Source: Planctomycetota bacterium
GTDB taxonomy: Bacteria > Planctomycetota > UBA8742 > UBA2392
DNA: 64,000 nucleotides
Reading direction: 5' to 3'
Assembly: GCA_015075515.1 (NCBI GenBank)
Contig: JABTUE010000001.1
Coordinates: 124,001 to 188,000, forward strand
Shown piece after piece: positions 54,155 to 63,291 of this stretch; within the stretch, counting starts at the first letter, position 1; every line of letters starts with the position of its first letter. The position numbers and the translations under genes are program-made. Below the pieces are notes generated by a model. It did no database searches. It was not told where the DNA came from and worked only from the letters and a program-made list of their open reading frames with translations.

Positions 54155-54880
54155 GTGAGCGTAGAGACGATTCTGGCCCGCAACCTTGCGTCGGTGCGCG
54201 CGCGTATGGCCGCCGCCTGCGCCCGTGCCGGGCGCGATCCGGCGGGCGTAACCCTGATCGGCGTGACCAAGAGTGTGGATGCGGCGGTCACGGACGCGCT
54301 GATCGCGCAGGGGCTTGGCGATATCGGCGAAAACCGCCAGCAGGACGCGTCGGCCAAGTTCGCGCAAATGAAGGCGCCGGGTGCGGCGCGACGGCATTTC
54401 ATCGGGCCGCTGCAGCGCAACAAGGTCAGGCGCGTGCTGGAACAGTTTGACGTGATCCACAGCGTGGATTCGCTGAAACTGGCGGAAGAAATCGAAAAGC
54501 GCGCCGTGGAGCTGGGCCGGGCCGAGGTACCGGTGTTTCTGGAGGTCAACATCGCCGCCGAACCCCAGAAGCACGGCTTTGCGCCCGACGACCTGCACAA
54601 TGCCCTGCAGCACTGCGCCGTGCAGTTTTCGCGCCTGAAGGTGCTGGGCCTGATGTGCATGGCCCCGCATCTGGACGACCCCGAGCGCGCCCGACCGTAC
54701 TTTCGCCGGCTGCGCGAACTGGCACGGGTGCCCGTCAGTTGCGTCGTGGCGCATGAACTGGCGGCGCTGAGCATGGGTATGAGCGGCGACTTTGAGGTCG
54801 CAATCGAGGAAGGCGCCACCCACGTGCGCGTGGGCACGGCCCTGTTTGAGGGCCTGCCGGCAAGTCTAGAGCGAGGCTGA
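54155..54880 (+). CDS. yggS: YggS-family pyridoxal phosphate homeostasis protein
   Basis: A 241-residue PLP-binding TIM-barrel protein that keeps free PLP balanced. The PLP lysine is in VTLIGVTKSVDAAVTDAL. Family motifs HFIGPLQRNKVRRV, IHSVDSL and LMCMAPHLDDPE follow, then ALSMGMSGDFEVAIEEGATH, the C-terminal phosphate site. GTG 54155 is chosen because the family starts just before ETILARNLASVRARM. An ATG 33 bases upstream would lie inside the promoter. It leads the yggS-panD-rph-GGDEF cluster. Confidence 0.9.
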   Translation: MSVETILARNLASVRARMAAACARAGRDPAGVTLIGVTKSVDAAVTDALIAQGLGDIGENRQQDASAKFAQMKAPGAARRHFIGPLQRNKVRRVLEQFDVIHSVDSLKLAEEIEKRAVELGRAEVPVFLEVNIAAEPQKHGFAPDDLHNALQHCAVQFSRLKVLGLMCMAPHLDDPERARPYFRRLRELARVPVSCVVAHELAALSMGMSGDFEVAIEEGATHVRVGTALFEGLPASLERG

Positions 54881-54994
54881 TTCGGAGCGCCGGGCGAGCG
54901 ATGCAAGGCGCCCTCTCTGCGGCATATCTTTGGTGATATGCCGCAGGGAGGGCAACGCCGCAGCGCGAAGGCCGCCGCCCGAATCAGACCGCGA
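54871..54994. repeat. Long imperfect palindrome, element B
   Basis: Outer arms around CTGATTCGG / CCGAATCAG and inner 18-bp arms 54911-54928 / 54935-54952 (one wobble) flank loop TTTGGT. The block 54887-54907 matches element A (34703-34724). It starts in the last codons of yggS and lies before the panD promoter. Confidence 0.78.
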
Positions 54995-55030
54995 CCGGGC
55001 TTGTCGGCTGGCCCGGAACCTGCCGCCTCG

Positions 55031-55058
55031 TTGACGCTGCGGGCACTGCCCCTAGATT
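55031..55058 (+). promoter_or_regulatory. Promoter of panD, near-leaderless
   Basis: TTGACG at 55031-55036, 16-base spacer, TAGATT at 55053-55058. ATG 55066 lies seven bases after the -10, so the mRNA would start at or next to the start codon. Confidence 0.55.
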
Positions 55059-55065
55059 GTCGCCC

Positions 55066-55425
55066 ATGCAGATTGAGATGCTGATCGGCAAACTGCACCA
55101 GGCCACGGTCACGCAAAGCGACCTGAACTACCAGGGCAGCATTACCATTGACGAAGACCTGATCGAAGCCGCGGGCTTCCTGCCCAACCAGAAAGTGGAT
55201 GTGTACAACATCAACACCGGCGGGCGCTTTCACACCTATGTGATCAAGGGCCGGCGCGGCAGCCGCGTGATCGGGCTCAATGGCGCGGCGGCGCGCATGG
55301 TGCAGACCGGCGACCGGGTGATCATCGCGGCCTACGGCACGTTTGACGCCAAAGAGGCCGCGCGCCATGTGCCGCAGGTGATACTGCTGGACGAAAAGAA
55401 CGAGATTGTCGGACGGGGGCACTGA
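55066..55425 (+). CDS. panD: Aspartate 1-decarboxylase
   Basis: PanD makes beta-alanine for pantothenate/CoA. The proenzyme self-cleaves at Gly-Ser to form a pyruvoyl group: here [20 protein letters not shown], with Ser as the pyruvoyl precursor. [20 protein letters not shown] follows, with the usual later [14 protein letters not shown] and the C-terminal IIAAYGTFD. The 119-residue length is normal. ATG 55066 is chosen over a TTG nine bases upstream. Its stop overlaps the rph start (TGATG). No panB or panC is adjacent. Confidence 0.93.
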   Translation: MQIEMLIGKLHQATVTQSDLNYQGSITIDEDLIEAAGFLPNQKVDVYNINTGGRFHTYVIKGRRGSRVIGLNGAAARMVQTGDRVIIAAYGTFDAKEAARHVPQVILLDEKNEIVGRGH

Positions 55426-56165
55426 TGCCACGCCACGACGGCCGCGCGCCCGACCAGTTGCGCGAAATCCGGTTCACCCGCCGGTTCACCGACCACGCGC
55501 CGGGCAGTGTGCTGGTCGAGTTCGGCCGCACGCGCGTGCTGTGCACGGCAATGTGGGAAGACGCCGTGCCGCCCTGGCTGCGCGCCGAAAACATGCGCAA
55601 GAAAGAGGACGAACGCCAGGGCTGGATGACCGCCGAATACGCCATGCTGCCCAGTTCCACGCCCGACCGCAAACCGCGCGACAAGGGCGGCAAAACCGAC
55701 GGCCGCAGTGTCGAGATCCAGCGCCTGATCGGCCGGTCGCTGCGCGCGATCATTGACCTGAAACTGGTGGGCGAACGCACGCTCTGGATTGACTGCGACG
55801 TGCTGCAGGCCGACGGCGGCACCCGCACCGCCAGTGTCACCGGCGCGTACCTGGCGCTGTGGGACTGCCTGCTTCAGATGAAGGAAGCCGGCAAGCTGAA
55901 GTACTGGCCGCTGATTGACAGTGTGGCCGCCGTCAGCGTGGGCATTGTGGACGGCACTCCGGTGCTGGATCTTGACTATAAGGAAGACTTCGCCGCCGAA
56001 ACCGACATGAATGTGGTCATGACCGGCAAGGGGCTGTTCATCGAGGTGCAGGGCACAGCCGAGGAGCACGCCTTTGCTCGCGCTCAGCTTGATGCCCTGA
56101 TTGACCTGGCCGCCGGCGGCATACGCCAGCTGGCCGCCAGACAGCACGCGGCCCTCAACCCGTGA
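55425..56165 (+). CDS. rph: Ribonuclease PH
   Basis: A phosphorolytic 3'-5' exoribonuclease that trims tRNA 3' ends. The 246-residue product starts [20 protein letters not shown]. It contains [20 protein letters not shown], the RNA-binding basic loop [20 protein letters not shown], and the phosphate site [40 protein letters not shown] gives the conserved acidic metal ligands. Normal length. It overlaps panD upstream and the GGDEF gene downstream (GTGA), so all three are probably co-translated. Confidence 0.96.
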   Translation: MPRHDGRAPDQLREIRFTRRFTDHAPGSVLVEFGRTRVLCTAMWEDAVPPWLRAENMRKKEDERQGWMTAEYAMLPSSTPDRKPRDKGGKTDGRSVEIQRLIGRSLRAIIDLKLVGERTLWIDCDVLQADGGTRTASVTGAYLALWDCLLQMKEAGKLKYWPLIDSVAAVSVGIVDGTPVLDLDYKEDFAAETDMNVVMTGKGLFIEVQGTAEEHAFARAQLDALIDLAAGGIRQLAARQHAALNP

Positions 56166-57085
56166 CCCGCGAGGTTCCCGTCTTGGGCGCTGCCGCGCAA
56201 TCACGTCTTCTGGATCCGGCTGCTGAGAGACCACCGCGGGCCAGGGCGGTCATCTTTGCGGTGATCATGACAGTCGTACTGCTGGTTGTGTTCGTTGACT
56301 ATATTACCGGCACCCAACTGCGCGTGTTTCCGCTGTACTTCATTCCAATTGCCGCCGGAAGCTACCTGTTGTCCACACGGGTCGGTATTGCCATCAGCGT
56401 GATCAGCGGCGCGGGCTGGTTGACATCCAACTGGCTGGCCGGCGAAGACAAGCCGGGCACACTCATCTGGGTTCTGAACACAATCACAATGACGGTTTCC
56501 TTCCTCACGGTGAATTTTCTGATCAGTGCGCTCAAGCTCTCGATCCTGCGCGAGCGCAACGCCAGTCGCGAAGATCTGCTTACGGGTCTTGCCAACAGCC
56601 GGGCCTTTCATGAAGCCGCCGAGTTGCTTTTACAGGGTGCCCGGCGTTCCGGCCGGCCCCTGACGCTGGCCTATATGGACCTGGACAATTTCAAGTCTGT
56701 CAACGACACCTGTGGGCACGCCGAAGGAGACCAGGTGCTGCGTGTTGTGGGCACCGTGCTGAAGCACAGTTTTCGCAAGAGCGATCTGGTCGCGCGTGTC
56801 GGAGGGGACGAGTTTGTGGTGTATCTGCCCGACGCCGGCGAAGACAGCGCGCGGGTTGCGCTGGATCATGCCCGGGCGAACCTGCTGCAGGCCATGGCGG
56901 AACACAAATGGCCGGTAACGGTCAGTGTCGGCGCGGTCACGTTTTCTGCTCCGGCTGTAACGCTGAAAGAGGCCATGCATTGCGCCGACGAACTGATGTA
57001 TGCGGTCAAGGCACTGGGCAAGAACCGCGTGCATACCCGCACCGTCGGACCCGATCTGAAGCCGTTGCCTCGACCGGCGGATTGA
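56162..57085 (+). CDS. Membrane-bound diguanylate cyclase (GGDEF)
   Basis: A 307-residue protein making cyclic di-GMP. An N-terminal membrane module of about four to five helices occupies residues 30-125 ([36 protein letters not shown]). The GGDEF domain follows from [20 protein letters not shown], with the catalytic GGDEF intact ([13 protein letters not shown], near residue 217). An RKSD motif five residues before it is an RxxD I-site, so product inhibition is expected. GTG start overlaps the rph stop. Signal unknown; it could be a periplasmic or lipid cue sensed by the membrane module. Confidence 0.92.
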   Translation: MTREVPVLGAAAQSRLLDPAAERPPRARAVIFAVIMTVVLLVVFVDYITGTQLRVFPLYFIPIAAGSYLLSTRVGIAISVISGAGWLTSNWLAGEDKPGTLIWVLNTITMTVSFLTVNFLISALKLSILRERNASREDLLTGLANSRAFHEAAELLLQGARRSGRPLTLAYMDLDNFKSVNDTCGHAEGDQVLRVVGTVLKHSFRKSDLVARVGGDEFVVYLPDAGEDSARVALDHARANLLQAMAEHKWPVTVSVGAVTFSAPAVTLKEAMHCADELMYAVKALGKNRVHTRTVGPDLKPLPRPAD

Positions 57086-57110
57086 CGCCTCAGCCGGTTA
57101 CATGTCCGCG

Positions 57111-58259
57111 TCAATAATCATTAATCCGGAACCGGTTGTAGGCCGTGCCCAGGCACACCACCAGCCAGATCGCGCCCACTACCAGGTGCTTCCACGGAAA
57201 GAACCACACGCTGAAGATGCTGGCCTCGGCGCTTTCGCGCAGCCACTTGAAGCTGGGAAACGTGGCCTTGACGAATTCGGCCAGGGCACCCACACCCTTG
57301 AGTTCATTCAGAAACGGCGCGGCAGCCGGGTCAGCCAGCAGCGCCACAGCCGTGTCCACGACCAGGTAGTACACGTACCCGATCACCATGGCCATGCTGG
57401 TGCTGCGCGTCCACAGTCCGACCCAGCCGACAATCGCGTTGAGCAGCGCCAGGCTGAAAATCGTCATCGGCAGGGCGTTGAAGAACGGCCAGTGCCACAC
57501 GCCGGTGACCAGACCGGTGCCGGTAAACACGGCCACGTACACCGCCAGCAGCGCCGCCGAAATCAGCAGCAGCCCGCCGATGTACTTGCCGAAAAACAGG
57601 TGCCAGCGCCGGATCGGCTTGGACAGCACCAGGTCAATGCTGCCGGCCTCGATCATCGCCGGCACATAGCCGGCGCAGGCGGCAATGAACCCCAGCATGG
57701 CAATGATGAACAGCATGGTCGCGGCCTGGCTCAGCCAGTATTCCACGCCCTTCTGCAGCATGCTGATGCTGGCGGTGCGTTCGGCCAGCAGTTTGTCCAC
57801 GCGCTCGCGTTCTTCGTTCATGGTGGCGCGCCAGCGCGCAGTCAGTTCGTCCAGTCGCACCTCGGCGTCGCGGCGGGCGTCGCGGGCGGCATCCAGTTCG
57901 GGGCCGGCGGTGCCGCGGGCTTCCAGCCGATCCACGCGGAACTTGGCCTGTTCAAAGGCCGTGGTGGCTTCGTTGACGGCAATGCGCTGTTCGCGGATGG
58001 ATTCACCAAGCCCGATTTCCTGCTTCAGGGCGTCGGCGTACAGCCCGTCCCAGCCCACGTCAAAGCCGCGGCGGCTGGTGTTTTCGGTTTCGCCGCGCAT
58101 GCCCAGAAACTGGCGGCCGTCGGGCGCCTCGTACACGCGCATGGTCAGGGTGAACAGCGGGATGGTGGCCAGCAGAATCGCGATCAGCACCAGCAGCACA
58201 AGCTGGTGTTTGCTCTGGCGCCAGGTGTCGCCGATGATCGCCGCCAGCGGTCCCTTCAT
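57111..58259 (-). CDS. ABC transporter permease
   Basis: A 382-residue ABC-2-type permease with about six membrane helices. The first is at LVLLVLIAILLATIPLFTLT, and the rest cluster after residue 165 (AATMLFIIAMLGFIAACAGY, KYIGGLLLISAALLAVYVAV). Between the first helix and the others is a large loop, partly coiled coil (EAKVRLDELTARWRATMNEE-like segment), as in ABC-2 exporters. The start overlaps the ATPase stop (ATGA). It acts with the ATPase; the substrate is unknown. Confidence 0.88.
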   Translation of the reverse strand: MKGPLAAIIGDTWRQSKHQLVLLVLIAILLATIPLFTLTMRVYEAPDGRQFLGMRGETENTSRRGFDVGWDGLYADALKQEIGLGESIREQRIAVNEATTAFEQAKFRVDRLEARGTAGPELDAARDARRDAEVRLDELTARWRATMNEERERVDKLLAERTASISMLQKGVEYWLSQAATMLFIIAMLGFIAACAGYVPAMIEAGSIDLVLSKPIRRWHLFFGKYIGGLLLISAALLAVYVAVFTGTGLVTGVWHWPFFNALPMTIFSLALLNAIVGWVGLWTRSTSMAMVIGYVYYLVVDTAVALLADPAAAPFLNELKGVGALAEFVKATFPSFKWLRESAEASIFSVWFFPWKHLVVGAIWLVVCLGTAYNRFRINDY

Positions 58260-59218
58260 TGGCGCGTCCCCCCGACACCGTGGTGGTTGCCGTCGTCCAT
58301 GACGCGCAGAAATGCCTCTTCCAGGCTGGCGTGGTACTGTTCCACGCCGTAGATGGCCACGCCGCTGTCGCGCAGGGCGTCAATCAGGCGCGGGATTTCC
58401 TCGCGGTCGGCCACGGCGATGCGAAAGCCGTGATCTTCGCGCTGCAGGCCTGCCAGCAGCGGCGGAAGCTGCGACGGCAACGGGCCGGTGCGGAATACAA
58501 GCTGGTACTTGCCGTCGCGCATGGACATTTCGTTGCGGATGTCCTGTACCCGGCCGCGCTTGAGCACGCGGCCCTGGTACATGATCGCGATTTCGTGGCA
58601 CACGCTTTCGACTTCGCTGAGCATGTGGCTGTTCAGAAACAGTGTCACGCCCTGTTTGCCCAGGCCGATGATCACGTCGCGGATGTGGTGGCGGCCCTCG
58701 GGGTCCACGCCGTCGGTGGGCTCGTCCAGAATGATCAGGCGCGGGTCGCCCAGCATGGCCTGGGCCAGCCCGATGCGCTGGCGCATGCCCTTGCTGTACT
58801 GCGACACTTTTTTGTCGGCCCAGTCGGCCATGCCCACCAGGCGCAGCTTGGCGTCCACCTGTTCACGCAGGCGCGTGCCGGTGAGCCCGGCCAGCCGCCC
58901 GAAGTACCACAGCACGTCGCGCCCGCTGAGGTACCGGGCAAAGTGCGTGCCCTCGGGCAGATAGCCCACCTCGCGGCGGGCCGCCGGGTCACGGCTGTCC
59001 TTGCCGAAGATCAGCGCGTGGCCGGTGGTCGCGCGGCAGATGCCCAGAACCGTCTTGACCAGCGTGGACTTGCCCGCGCCGTTGGCGCCCAGCAGCCCGA
59101 ATACCGTGCCCGGTGCCACCGCCAGATCCAGCGGTTCCAGCGCCCGGATACGGCGCAGGCGGCGATAGACCTTGGAAAGTCCGCGGGTTTCCAGAGCGGC
59201 ATCCATCAAACCCGTCAT
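58256..59218 (-). CDS. ABC transporter ATP-binding protein
   Basis: A 320-residue ATPase subunit. Walker A is GANGAGKSTL, the signature is YSKGMRQRIGLAQA (a variant of LSGGQ), and Walker B is LIILDEPTDG with the following H-loop SHMLSEVE. The C-terminal 90 residues form the extra domain typical of ABC-2 export ATPases. The stop overlaps the permease start, and the start directly follows the PP2C stop, so all three genes form one minus-strand operon. Confidence 0.95.
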   Translation of the reverse strand: MTGLMDAALETRGLSKVYRRLRRIRALEPLDLAVAPGTVFGLLGANGAGKSTLVKTVLGICRATTGHALIFGKDSRDPAARREVGYLPEGTHFARYLSGRDVLWYFGRLAGLTGTRLREQVDAKLRLVGMADWADKKVSQYSKGMRQRIGLAQAMLGDPRLIILDEPTDGVDPEGRHHIRDVIIGLGKQGVTLFLNSHMLSEVESVCHEIAIMYQGRVLKRGRVQDIRNEMSMRDGKYQLVFRTGPLPSQLPPLLAGLQREDHGFRIAVADREEIPRLIDALRDSGVAIYGVEQYHASLEEAFLRVMDDGNHHGVGGTRQ

Positions 59219-60073
59219 TTAATCCGCCTTGCGCCGGGGTTCAAGCGCGGCCGCCTGAATCACCACCGCCGTGATGTTGTCGCTGCCGCCGGCGCTCCGC
59301 GCCTGGGACACCAGCGCTTCGGCCTTGTCTTTGGCCCCGACCGTCGCGGGCTTGAGCACTCTGGCGATCGTGCGATCGTCCAGGTGTTTGGTCAGGCCGT
59401 CGCTGCACAGCAGCATCACGTCGCCCTTTTGCCACTGGCCGGTCAGCAGTTCGGGCGCGAACTCGCCGCTGCTGGAACTGCTCAAACTGTTCCACAACAC
59501 GTGGGCAAAGGGCGAAGCGGCGGCGTCTTTGGCGCTCAGGGCGCCTTCGGCGGCCAGACGCCCGGCAATTGTGTGGTCGGTGGTGAGCTGGCGCAGCCGG
59601 CCCTTGCGCAGCAGATAGCACCGGCTGTCCCCGGCGTGCAGCACCGTCCAGCCACCGCCCAGCACGCAGGCGCAGGTCAGTGTGGTGCCCGCGGCCTTGG
59701 TGCCTTCGCCGGGCAGTTCGCGGGCCAGACGGCGCCGGCAGCGCCGGGCCGCCCGCGCCAGCGCCCGTCCGATTTCGGGCGCGTCGCCGGAATCGGGCCA
59801 GCCCATACCGTTGATGGCCGCGCGTAGCATGGCCCGAACAGCCATGTCGGCGGCGCGGGCGCCTTCGGCCATGCCGCCCATGCCGTCGGCCACGGCCAGC
59901 AGGTGCCCGTGCAGGCGGCCGGTGGCGCCGCCGCGCGCCGGTTCCAGGTTGCCCTGGCGCAGTCGCGCGCGCTTGCGCAGGTCAGCCACTACAAACCGGT
60001 CCTGGTTGGTCGGGCGTTTGAGACCGACATCCGACAGGCCGAAGCATTCCAGTGCGTTGCGGGGTTGGGCCAT
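59219..60073 (-). CDS. PP2C-family Ser/Thr protein phosphatase
   Basis: A 284-residue PPM phosphatase of the Stp/PrpC type. The start MAQPRNALECFGLSDVGLKR leads into PTNQDRFVVAD. The metal sites are in LLAVADGMGGMAEGARAADM, VLHAGDSRCYLLRKG and MLLCSDGLTKHLDD, ending SAGGSDNITAVVIQAAA. All key aspartates are present. Proteins of this type reverse Hanks-type kinase phosphorylation; no kinase is in the window. It is first in an operon with the ABC pair. Confidence 0.94.
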   Translation of the reverse strand: MAQPRNALECFGLSDVGLKRPTNQDRFVVADLRKRARLRQGNLEPARGGATGRLHGHLLAVADGMGGMAEGARAADMAVRAMLRAAINGMGWPDSGDAPEIGRALARAARRCRRRLARELPGEGTKAAGTTLTCACVLGGGWTVLHAGDSRCYLLRKGRLRQLTTDHTIAGRLAAEGALSAKDAAASPFAHVLWNSLSSSSSGEFAPELLTGQWQKGDVMLLCSDGLTKHLDDRTIARVLKPATVGAKDKAEALVSQARSAGGSDNITAVVIQAAALEPRRKAD

Positions 60074-60082
60074 GTTGGCGGT

Positions 60083-60112
60083 ATTGTAGTGGCGGCGACC
60101 GCGGTCGGTCAG
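60083..60112 (-). promoter_or_regulatory. Candidate promoter of the PP2C-ABC operon
   Basis: On the minus strand, CTGACC (60112-60107), 18 bases, then TACAAT (60088-60083). The -10 ends nine bases before ATG 60073, so the leader would be very short. Confidence 0.4.
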
Positions 60113-60278
60113 ACCCAAGGTGTCGGCGCAATTGACCGGATCGTTAGAAGCGGAATCGTTTTGTTTTGTGCAATCTGAAAATCGTGCCTGCTGCGAGGTG
60201 TGCGTTCGGCGTGCGGCCTGTTGCAGTTTGACAACATTTTTTCAGCGCTCTGCGACCACTGCCGGGTGGAATCGAGGC

Positions 60279-60307
60279 TTGAACAAACTGCACAAGTCGT
60301 TGTTAAT
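60279..60307 (+). promoter_or_regulatory. Candidate promoter in the 390-base divergent gap
   Basis: TTGAAC at 60279-60284, 17 bases, GTTAAT at 60302-60307, about 160 bases before the regulator start. The gap 60119-60465 is AT-richer than its surroundings and I see no gene, tRNA or repeat in it, so a long leader is possible. Confidence 0.3.
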
Positions 60308-60465
60308 TTTAGAGTTACAGCAATTCTGTTGCGCCGGTGCCATGTTCGTGGCAGCTTGGTCAGAAGCAGTTTTTGTTCGGCACTCTCACTAAGGAATGGT
60401 ACCATCTTCATTTGCACGGGAACGCACCTGGGTTTGTGCCCCGACCTGCATCGGGAGCTCGCAAC

Positions 60466-61188
60466 GTGACAAAGTATTACACCACAAGTGAAGTCGCGAA
60501 GTTCTGCAACGTTCACCGCAACACCATCATCGGCGCGATCCGCAAGGGTCTGCTGAAGATCCACCGCACGCCCGGTGGCCATGCGCGCATCGCGCAGGAC
60601 GACCTTGATGATTTCTGTCATCGGCGCAGCCTGCCCACGACCTCGCTGATTTCGCGCAACAACCGCGTGCTGGTGGTTGACGACGGTTCGCAACACCTGG
60701 CCGTGCTGGCCCAAGGGCTGCGCGACGCGGGCTATCTGGTCGAGTCCGCCAACGACCCTTTCAGGGCCGGGTTCATGGTCGCCACTTTTGCCCCCAATGT
60801 GCTGCTGGTCAACGCCGGCAAGACTGGCGAACTGGGCGAACAGGTCACGCGCCAGGTGCGCGCCCTGCCGCGACAGCGCGACCTGGCCGTAGTCGGTATG
60901 GCCGCGGGCCGCGACAGCGAAGGCTCGCGCGGGCTTCTGGCCGCCGGCGCCGACGAAGTGCTCAGCCGTCCGGTGGAACTGGACAACCTGATCAAACGCA
61001 TTGTCGGGCTTATCGGGCCCGTGGTCACCGGCACCAGCGGCCGCGCCAGCACCGAGTCCACCCGCCGCGTCGAACGCGCCGAACTGGACGACGAACGCGC
61101 CACACGCAAGGCCGCCCCGCGCGGCGACCGCTTCCACAGCACGTCGGTGGACGGCGTGCTGAGCGCCGAACGCGAAGACGAGAGTTAA
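60466..61188 (+). CDS. HTH regulator with pseudo-receiver domain
   Basis: A 240-residue protein. Residues 1-50 are an excisionase/MerR-type HTH (VTKYYTTSEVAKFCNVHRNT, GHARIAQDDLDDFC). Residues about 65-185 resemble a receiver domain (NNRVLVVDDGSQHLAVLAQG, LAAGADEVLSRPVELDNLIK) with the acidic VDD intact. The usual phosphoacceptor position reads LLVNAG instead of LLDxxxP, so it lacks the Asp. The tail is charged. GTG start with GGGAG nine bases upstream. It may be a phosphorylation-independent regulator. A strong terminator follows. Confidence 0.78.
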   Translation: MTKYYTTSEVAKFCNVHRNTIIGAIRKGLLKIHRTPGGHARIAQDDLDDFCHRRSLPTTSLISRNNRVLVVDDGSQHLAVLAQGLRDAGYLVESANDPFRAGFMVATFAPNVLLVNAGKTGELGEQVTRQVRALPRQRDLAVVGMAAGRDSEGSRGLLAAGADEVLSRPVELDNLIKRIVGLIGPVVTGTSGRASTESTRRVERAELDDERATRKAAPRGDRFHSTSVDGVLSAEREDES

Positions 61189-61208
61189 TCCGCGTATGAC
61201 GGATCCGG

Positions 61209-61237
61209 ACCGGCCCCGTGCGGGGCCGGTTCTTTTT
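61209..61237 (+). terminator. Intrinsic terminator of the pseudo-receiver gene
   Basis: Stem CCGGCCCC / GGGGCCGG with loop GTGC, then TTCTTTTT. It overlaps the convergent dapB stop. Confidence 0.92.
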
Positions 61238-62018
61238 ACAGCCCCAGCACCTGGGCCATGTTGTAACGACCGGCGAGTTTGCCGGCGATCCATTCCGCGG
61301 CGCGCAGCGCCCCGGCGGCAAAGGTGTCGCGCGAGCTGGCTTTGTGGGACAGTTCGATGCGTTCGCCCTCGGCGGCAAAGATGACCGTGTGGTCGCCCAC
61401 CACGTCGCCGCCGCGCAGGGTGTGCATGCCGATTTCCTGGCGCGTGCGTTCGCCGGTGTGACCGCTGCGGCCGTGGCGCACGACTTCGCCGGCGTTGCGG
61501 CCGTTGCCGGCACAGATCGCGTGCAGCAGCGCCAGCGCTGTGCCGCTGGGGGCGTCCACCTTGCGGCGGTGGTGCATTTCGACGATTTCGATGTCATAGC
61601 TTTCGGGCAGGGCTGCCGCGCACTGGCGCACCAAACCCAGCAATAGGTTCACGCCCGTGCTCATGTTGGCTGCCCACAACACCGGGATTTCCTGGGCCGC
61701 CTGGTCGAGCAGCTCAAAATGCGCCGGCAGCAGACCTGTCGTGCCGCTGACAAACGCCGTCTTGTGCCGGCGGCACTCGCGCAGCCGCGTCTCAAACGCG
61801 CCCGGCAGGCTGAAGTCAATCATCACCTCGGCCCCGCCCTGGTACGCCGTGACCACCGGCGCCTTGTGGCGCGGGTCGCCCAGCAGCGCGCCGTAGCTTT
61901 CGCCGGCGTTTTTCAGGTCTATCGGCGCGACCACGGTGTGCCCCGCGTTGGCGGCAAGCTCGGCAATGCGGCGACCCATGCGGCCCAGCGCGCCGCTGAC
62001 GGCAAGCAGTTGAGGCAT
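61236..62018 (-). CDS. dapB: 4-hydroxy-tetrahydrodipicolinate reductase
   Basis: DapB reduces dihydrodipicolinate in lysine and meso-diaminopimelate synthesis. The 260-residue protein begins with the Rossmann motif SGALGRMGRRIAELA and has VMIDFSLPGAF, FVSGTTGL, and the active-site EMHHRRKVDAPSGTALAL with the catalytic His and Lys. AANMSTGVNLL is also typical. Start with GGAGG upstream. No dapA is adjacent. It supplies precursors for peptidoglycan, which would be informative about the cell wall of the host. Confidence 0.95.
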   Translation of the reverse strand: MPQLLAVSGALGRMGRRIAELAANAGHTVVAPIDLKNAGESYGALLGDPRHKAPVVTAYQGGAEVMIDFSLPGAFETRLRECRRHKTAFVSGTTGLLPAHFELLDQAAQEIPVLWAANMSTGVNLLLGLVRQCAAALPESYDIEIVEMHHRRKVDAPSGTALALLHAICAGNGRNAGEVVRHGRSGHTGERTRQEIGMHTLRGGDVVGDHTVIFAAEGERIELSHKASSRDTFAAGALRAAEWIAGKLAGRYNMAQVLGL

Positions 62019-62132
62019 CGGAAATCCTCCACCCGGATGATGGGTTTTTGCGGCGCCGGGGCAACGCCCGGCAAGGCCAACAGGCCGACAAGAATGTCAC
62101 GGGTTTATCTTTTGCGGAGAATACAGCCCGTA

Positions 62133-63284
62133 TCACGGCCGCCCGCGCACGATCTTGAGGATCTTTTCGCCGTAGCGCCGGGCGCGGCTGGGGCCCACGC
62201 GCTCGATGGCGGCCAGGGCCTGAACGTCGGCGGGCGGGTTCAGCACCAGTTCATGCAGCACCGCCGTGGGCAGAATCGCCTGAAGGCCAAGACCGCGCGC
62301 TGCGGCCTCCTTTTCCCGCCACTGCTTGAGCCGCCCCAGCCGGTCGCGCTGGCGCGGGTCCATGCGCGGGCCCAGTTCCGCCGTGGGCCGCCGCCGCGGG
62401 TTGCGCGCCGGCGCCGGGTTGGCAAGCCCGTATTCCACGGCCTCGACCAGGGCCGGGCCGCCGTGGCTGAGCAGCCATTCGCCGATGCCGCGCAGTCCCG
62501 CCAGGGCCGAGGTGTTTTTGGGCCGCGCGCGCGCGATTTCCAGCAGCGTGGCGTCTGAGGCAATGCGAAAGGCCGCGCGGTCAAGCTGGCGCGCCATGTC
62601 ATTACGCCACTGGTACAGACGTTTGAGAATGCCGCGCCCGGTGTCGTCCAGTTCCAGCGCGCCCTTGATCTTGCGGAAGCGTTCGGGGTCGAACTCGCGC
62701 TCGACGGGAACCGACGTGGCCACGGCCCGGCACTCGATTTCGTATTCGTTGATCAGGTCGTGCTGTTCGATCTGGCGCAGAATCAGGTCGTGCACGGCAA
62801 ACAGGTGGCGCGTGTCGTTGATCAGATAGCGCACGTGTTCGGGCAGAATCGGGCGCCGCGCCCAGTCGTGACGCTGCAGTTCCTTTTCCAGTTTGAAACC
62901 CAGAAAACGCTCGCACAGCGCCGACAGACCGGTGTGCGTGTAACCCAGCAGCGTGCTGGCTACCGAAGTGTCCTGCACAAACCCGAACCGGAAGTCGTAC
63001 TCGCGCTTGAGCGCCAGCACATCGTTGTGCCCGGAATGCATCAGGCACGGGCCGTCGGCGCGCTCCACCAGCCGCGCCAGACGCTGGGTTTCGTCCCCCA
63101 GCGCCAGCGTGTCTATCACCACGTCGCGCTGTTCGCTGGACAGCGTCACGATGCACACCCGTCCGGAGTAGCTGTGAAAGCCGTCGCTTTCCACGTCCAG
63201 CGAATAACGCCGCGAGGCCAGCATCTCGTTGATGACGGCCTCCAGCCTGTCCACGCCGGTAATCAGTTCGATTTCTTGCGCCAC
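62133..63284 (-). CDS. rnd: Ribonuclease D-like 3'-5' exonuclease with HRDC
   Basis: A 383-residue DEDDy exonuclease. SLDVESDGFHSY gives the first Asp and Glu, LMHSGHNDVLALKREY the second Asp, and YLINDTRHLFAVHDLI the final Tyr/Asp. An HRDC-like helical domain follows at about residues 225-300 (LYQWRNDMARQLDRAAFRIA, LAGLRGIGEWLLSHGG), and a second one near the C-terminus (LQAILPTAVLHELVLNPP). RNase D trims tRNA 3' ends. GTG start; the symbol is by family. Encoded after moaC-side repeats on the minus strand. Confidence 0.85.
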   Translation of the reverse strand: MAQEIELITGVDRLEAVINEMLASRRYSLDVESDGFHSYSGRVCIVTLSSEQRDVVIDTLALGDETQRLARLVERADGPCLMHSGHNDVLALKREYDFRFGFVQDTSVASTLLGYTHTGLSALCERFLGFKLEKELQRHDWARRPILPEHVRYLINDTRHLFAVHDLILRQIEQHDLINEYEIECRAVATSVPVEREFDPERFRKIKGALELDDTGRGILKRLYQWRNDMARQLDRAAFRIASDATLLEIARARPKNTSALAGLRGIGEWLLSHGGPALVEAVEYGLANPAPARNPRRRPTAELGPRMDPRQRDRLGRLKQWREKEAAARGLGLQAILPTAVLHELVLNPPADVQALAAIERVGPSRARRYGEKILKIVRGRP

Positions 63285-63291
63285 ATTCCGA

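Noticed and set aside
60119..60465. tRNA or small RNA in the AT-rich gap
   Set aside because: No cloverleaf, TTCGA-type T arm, or promoter-hairpin-T-run combination could be found.
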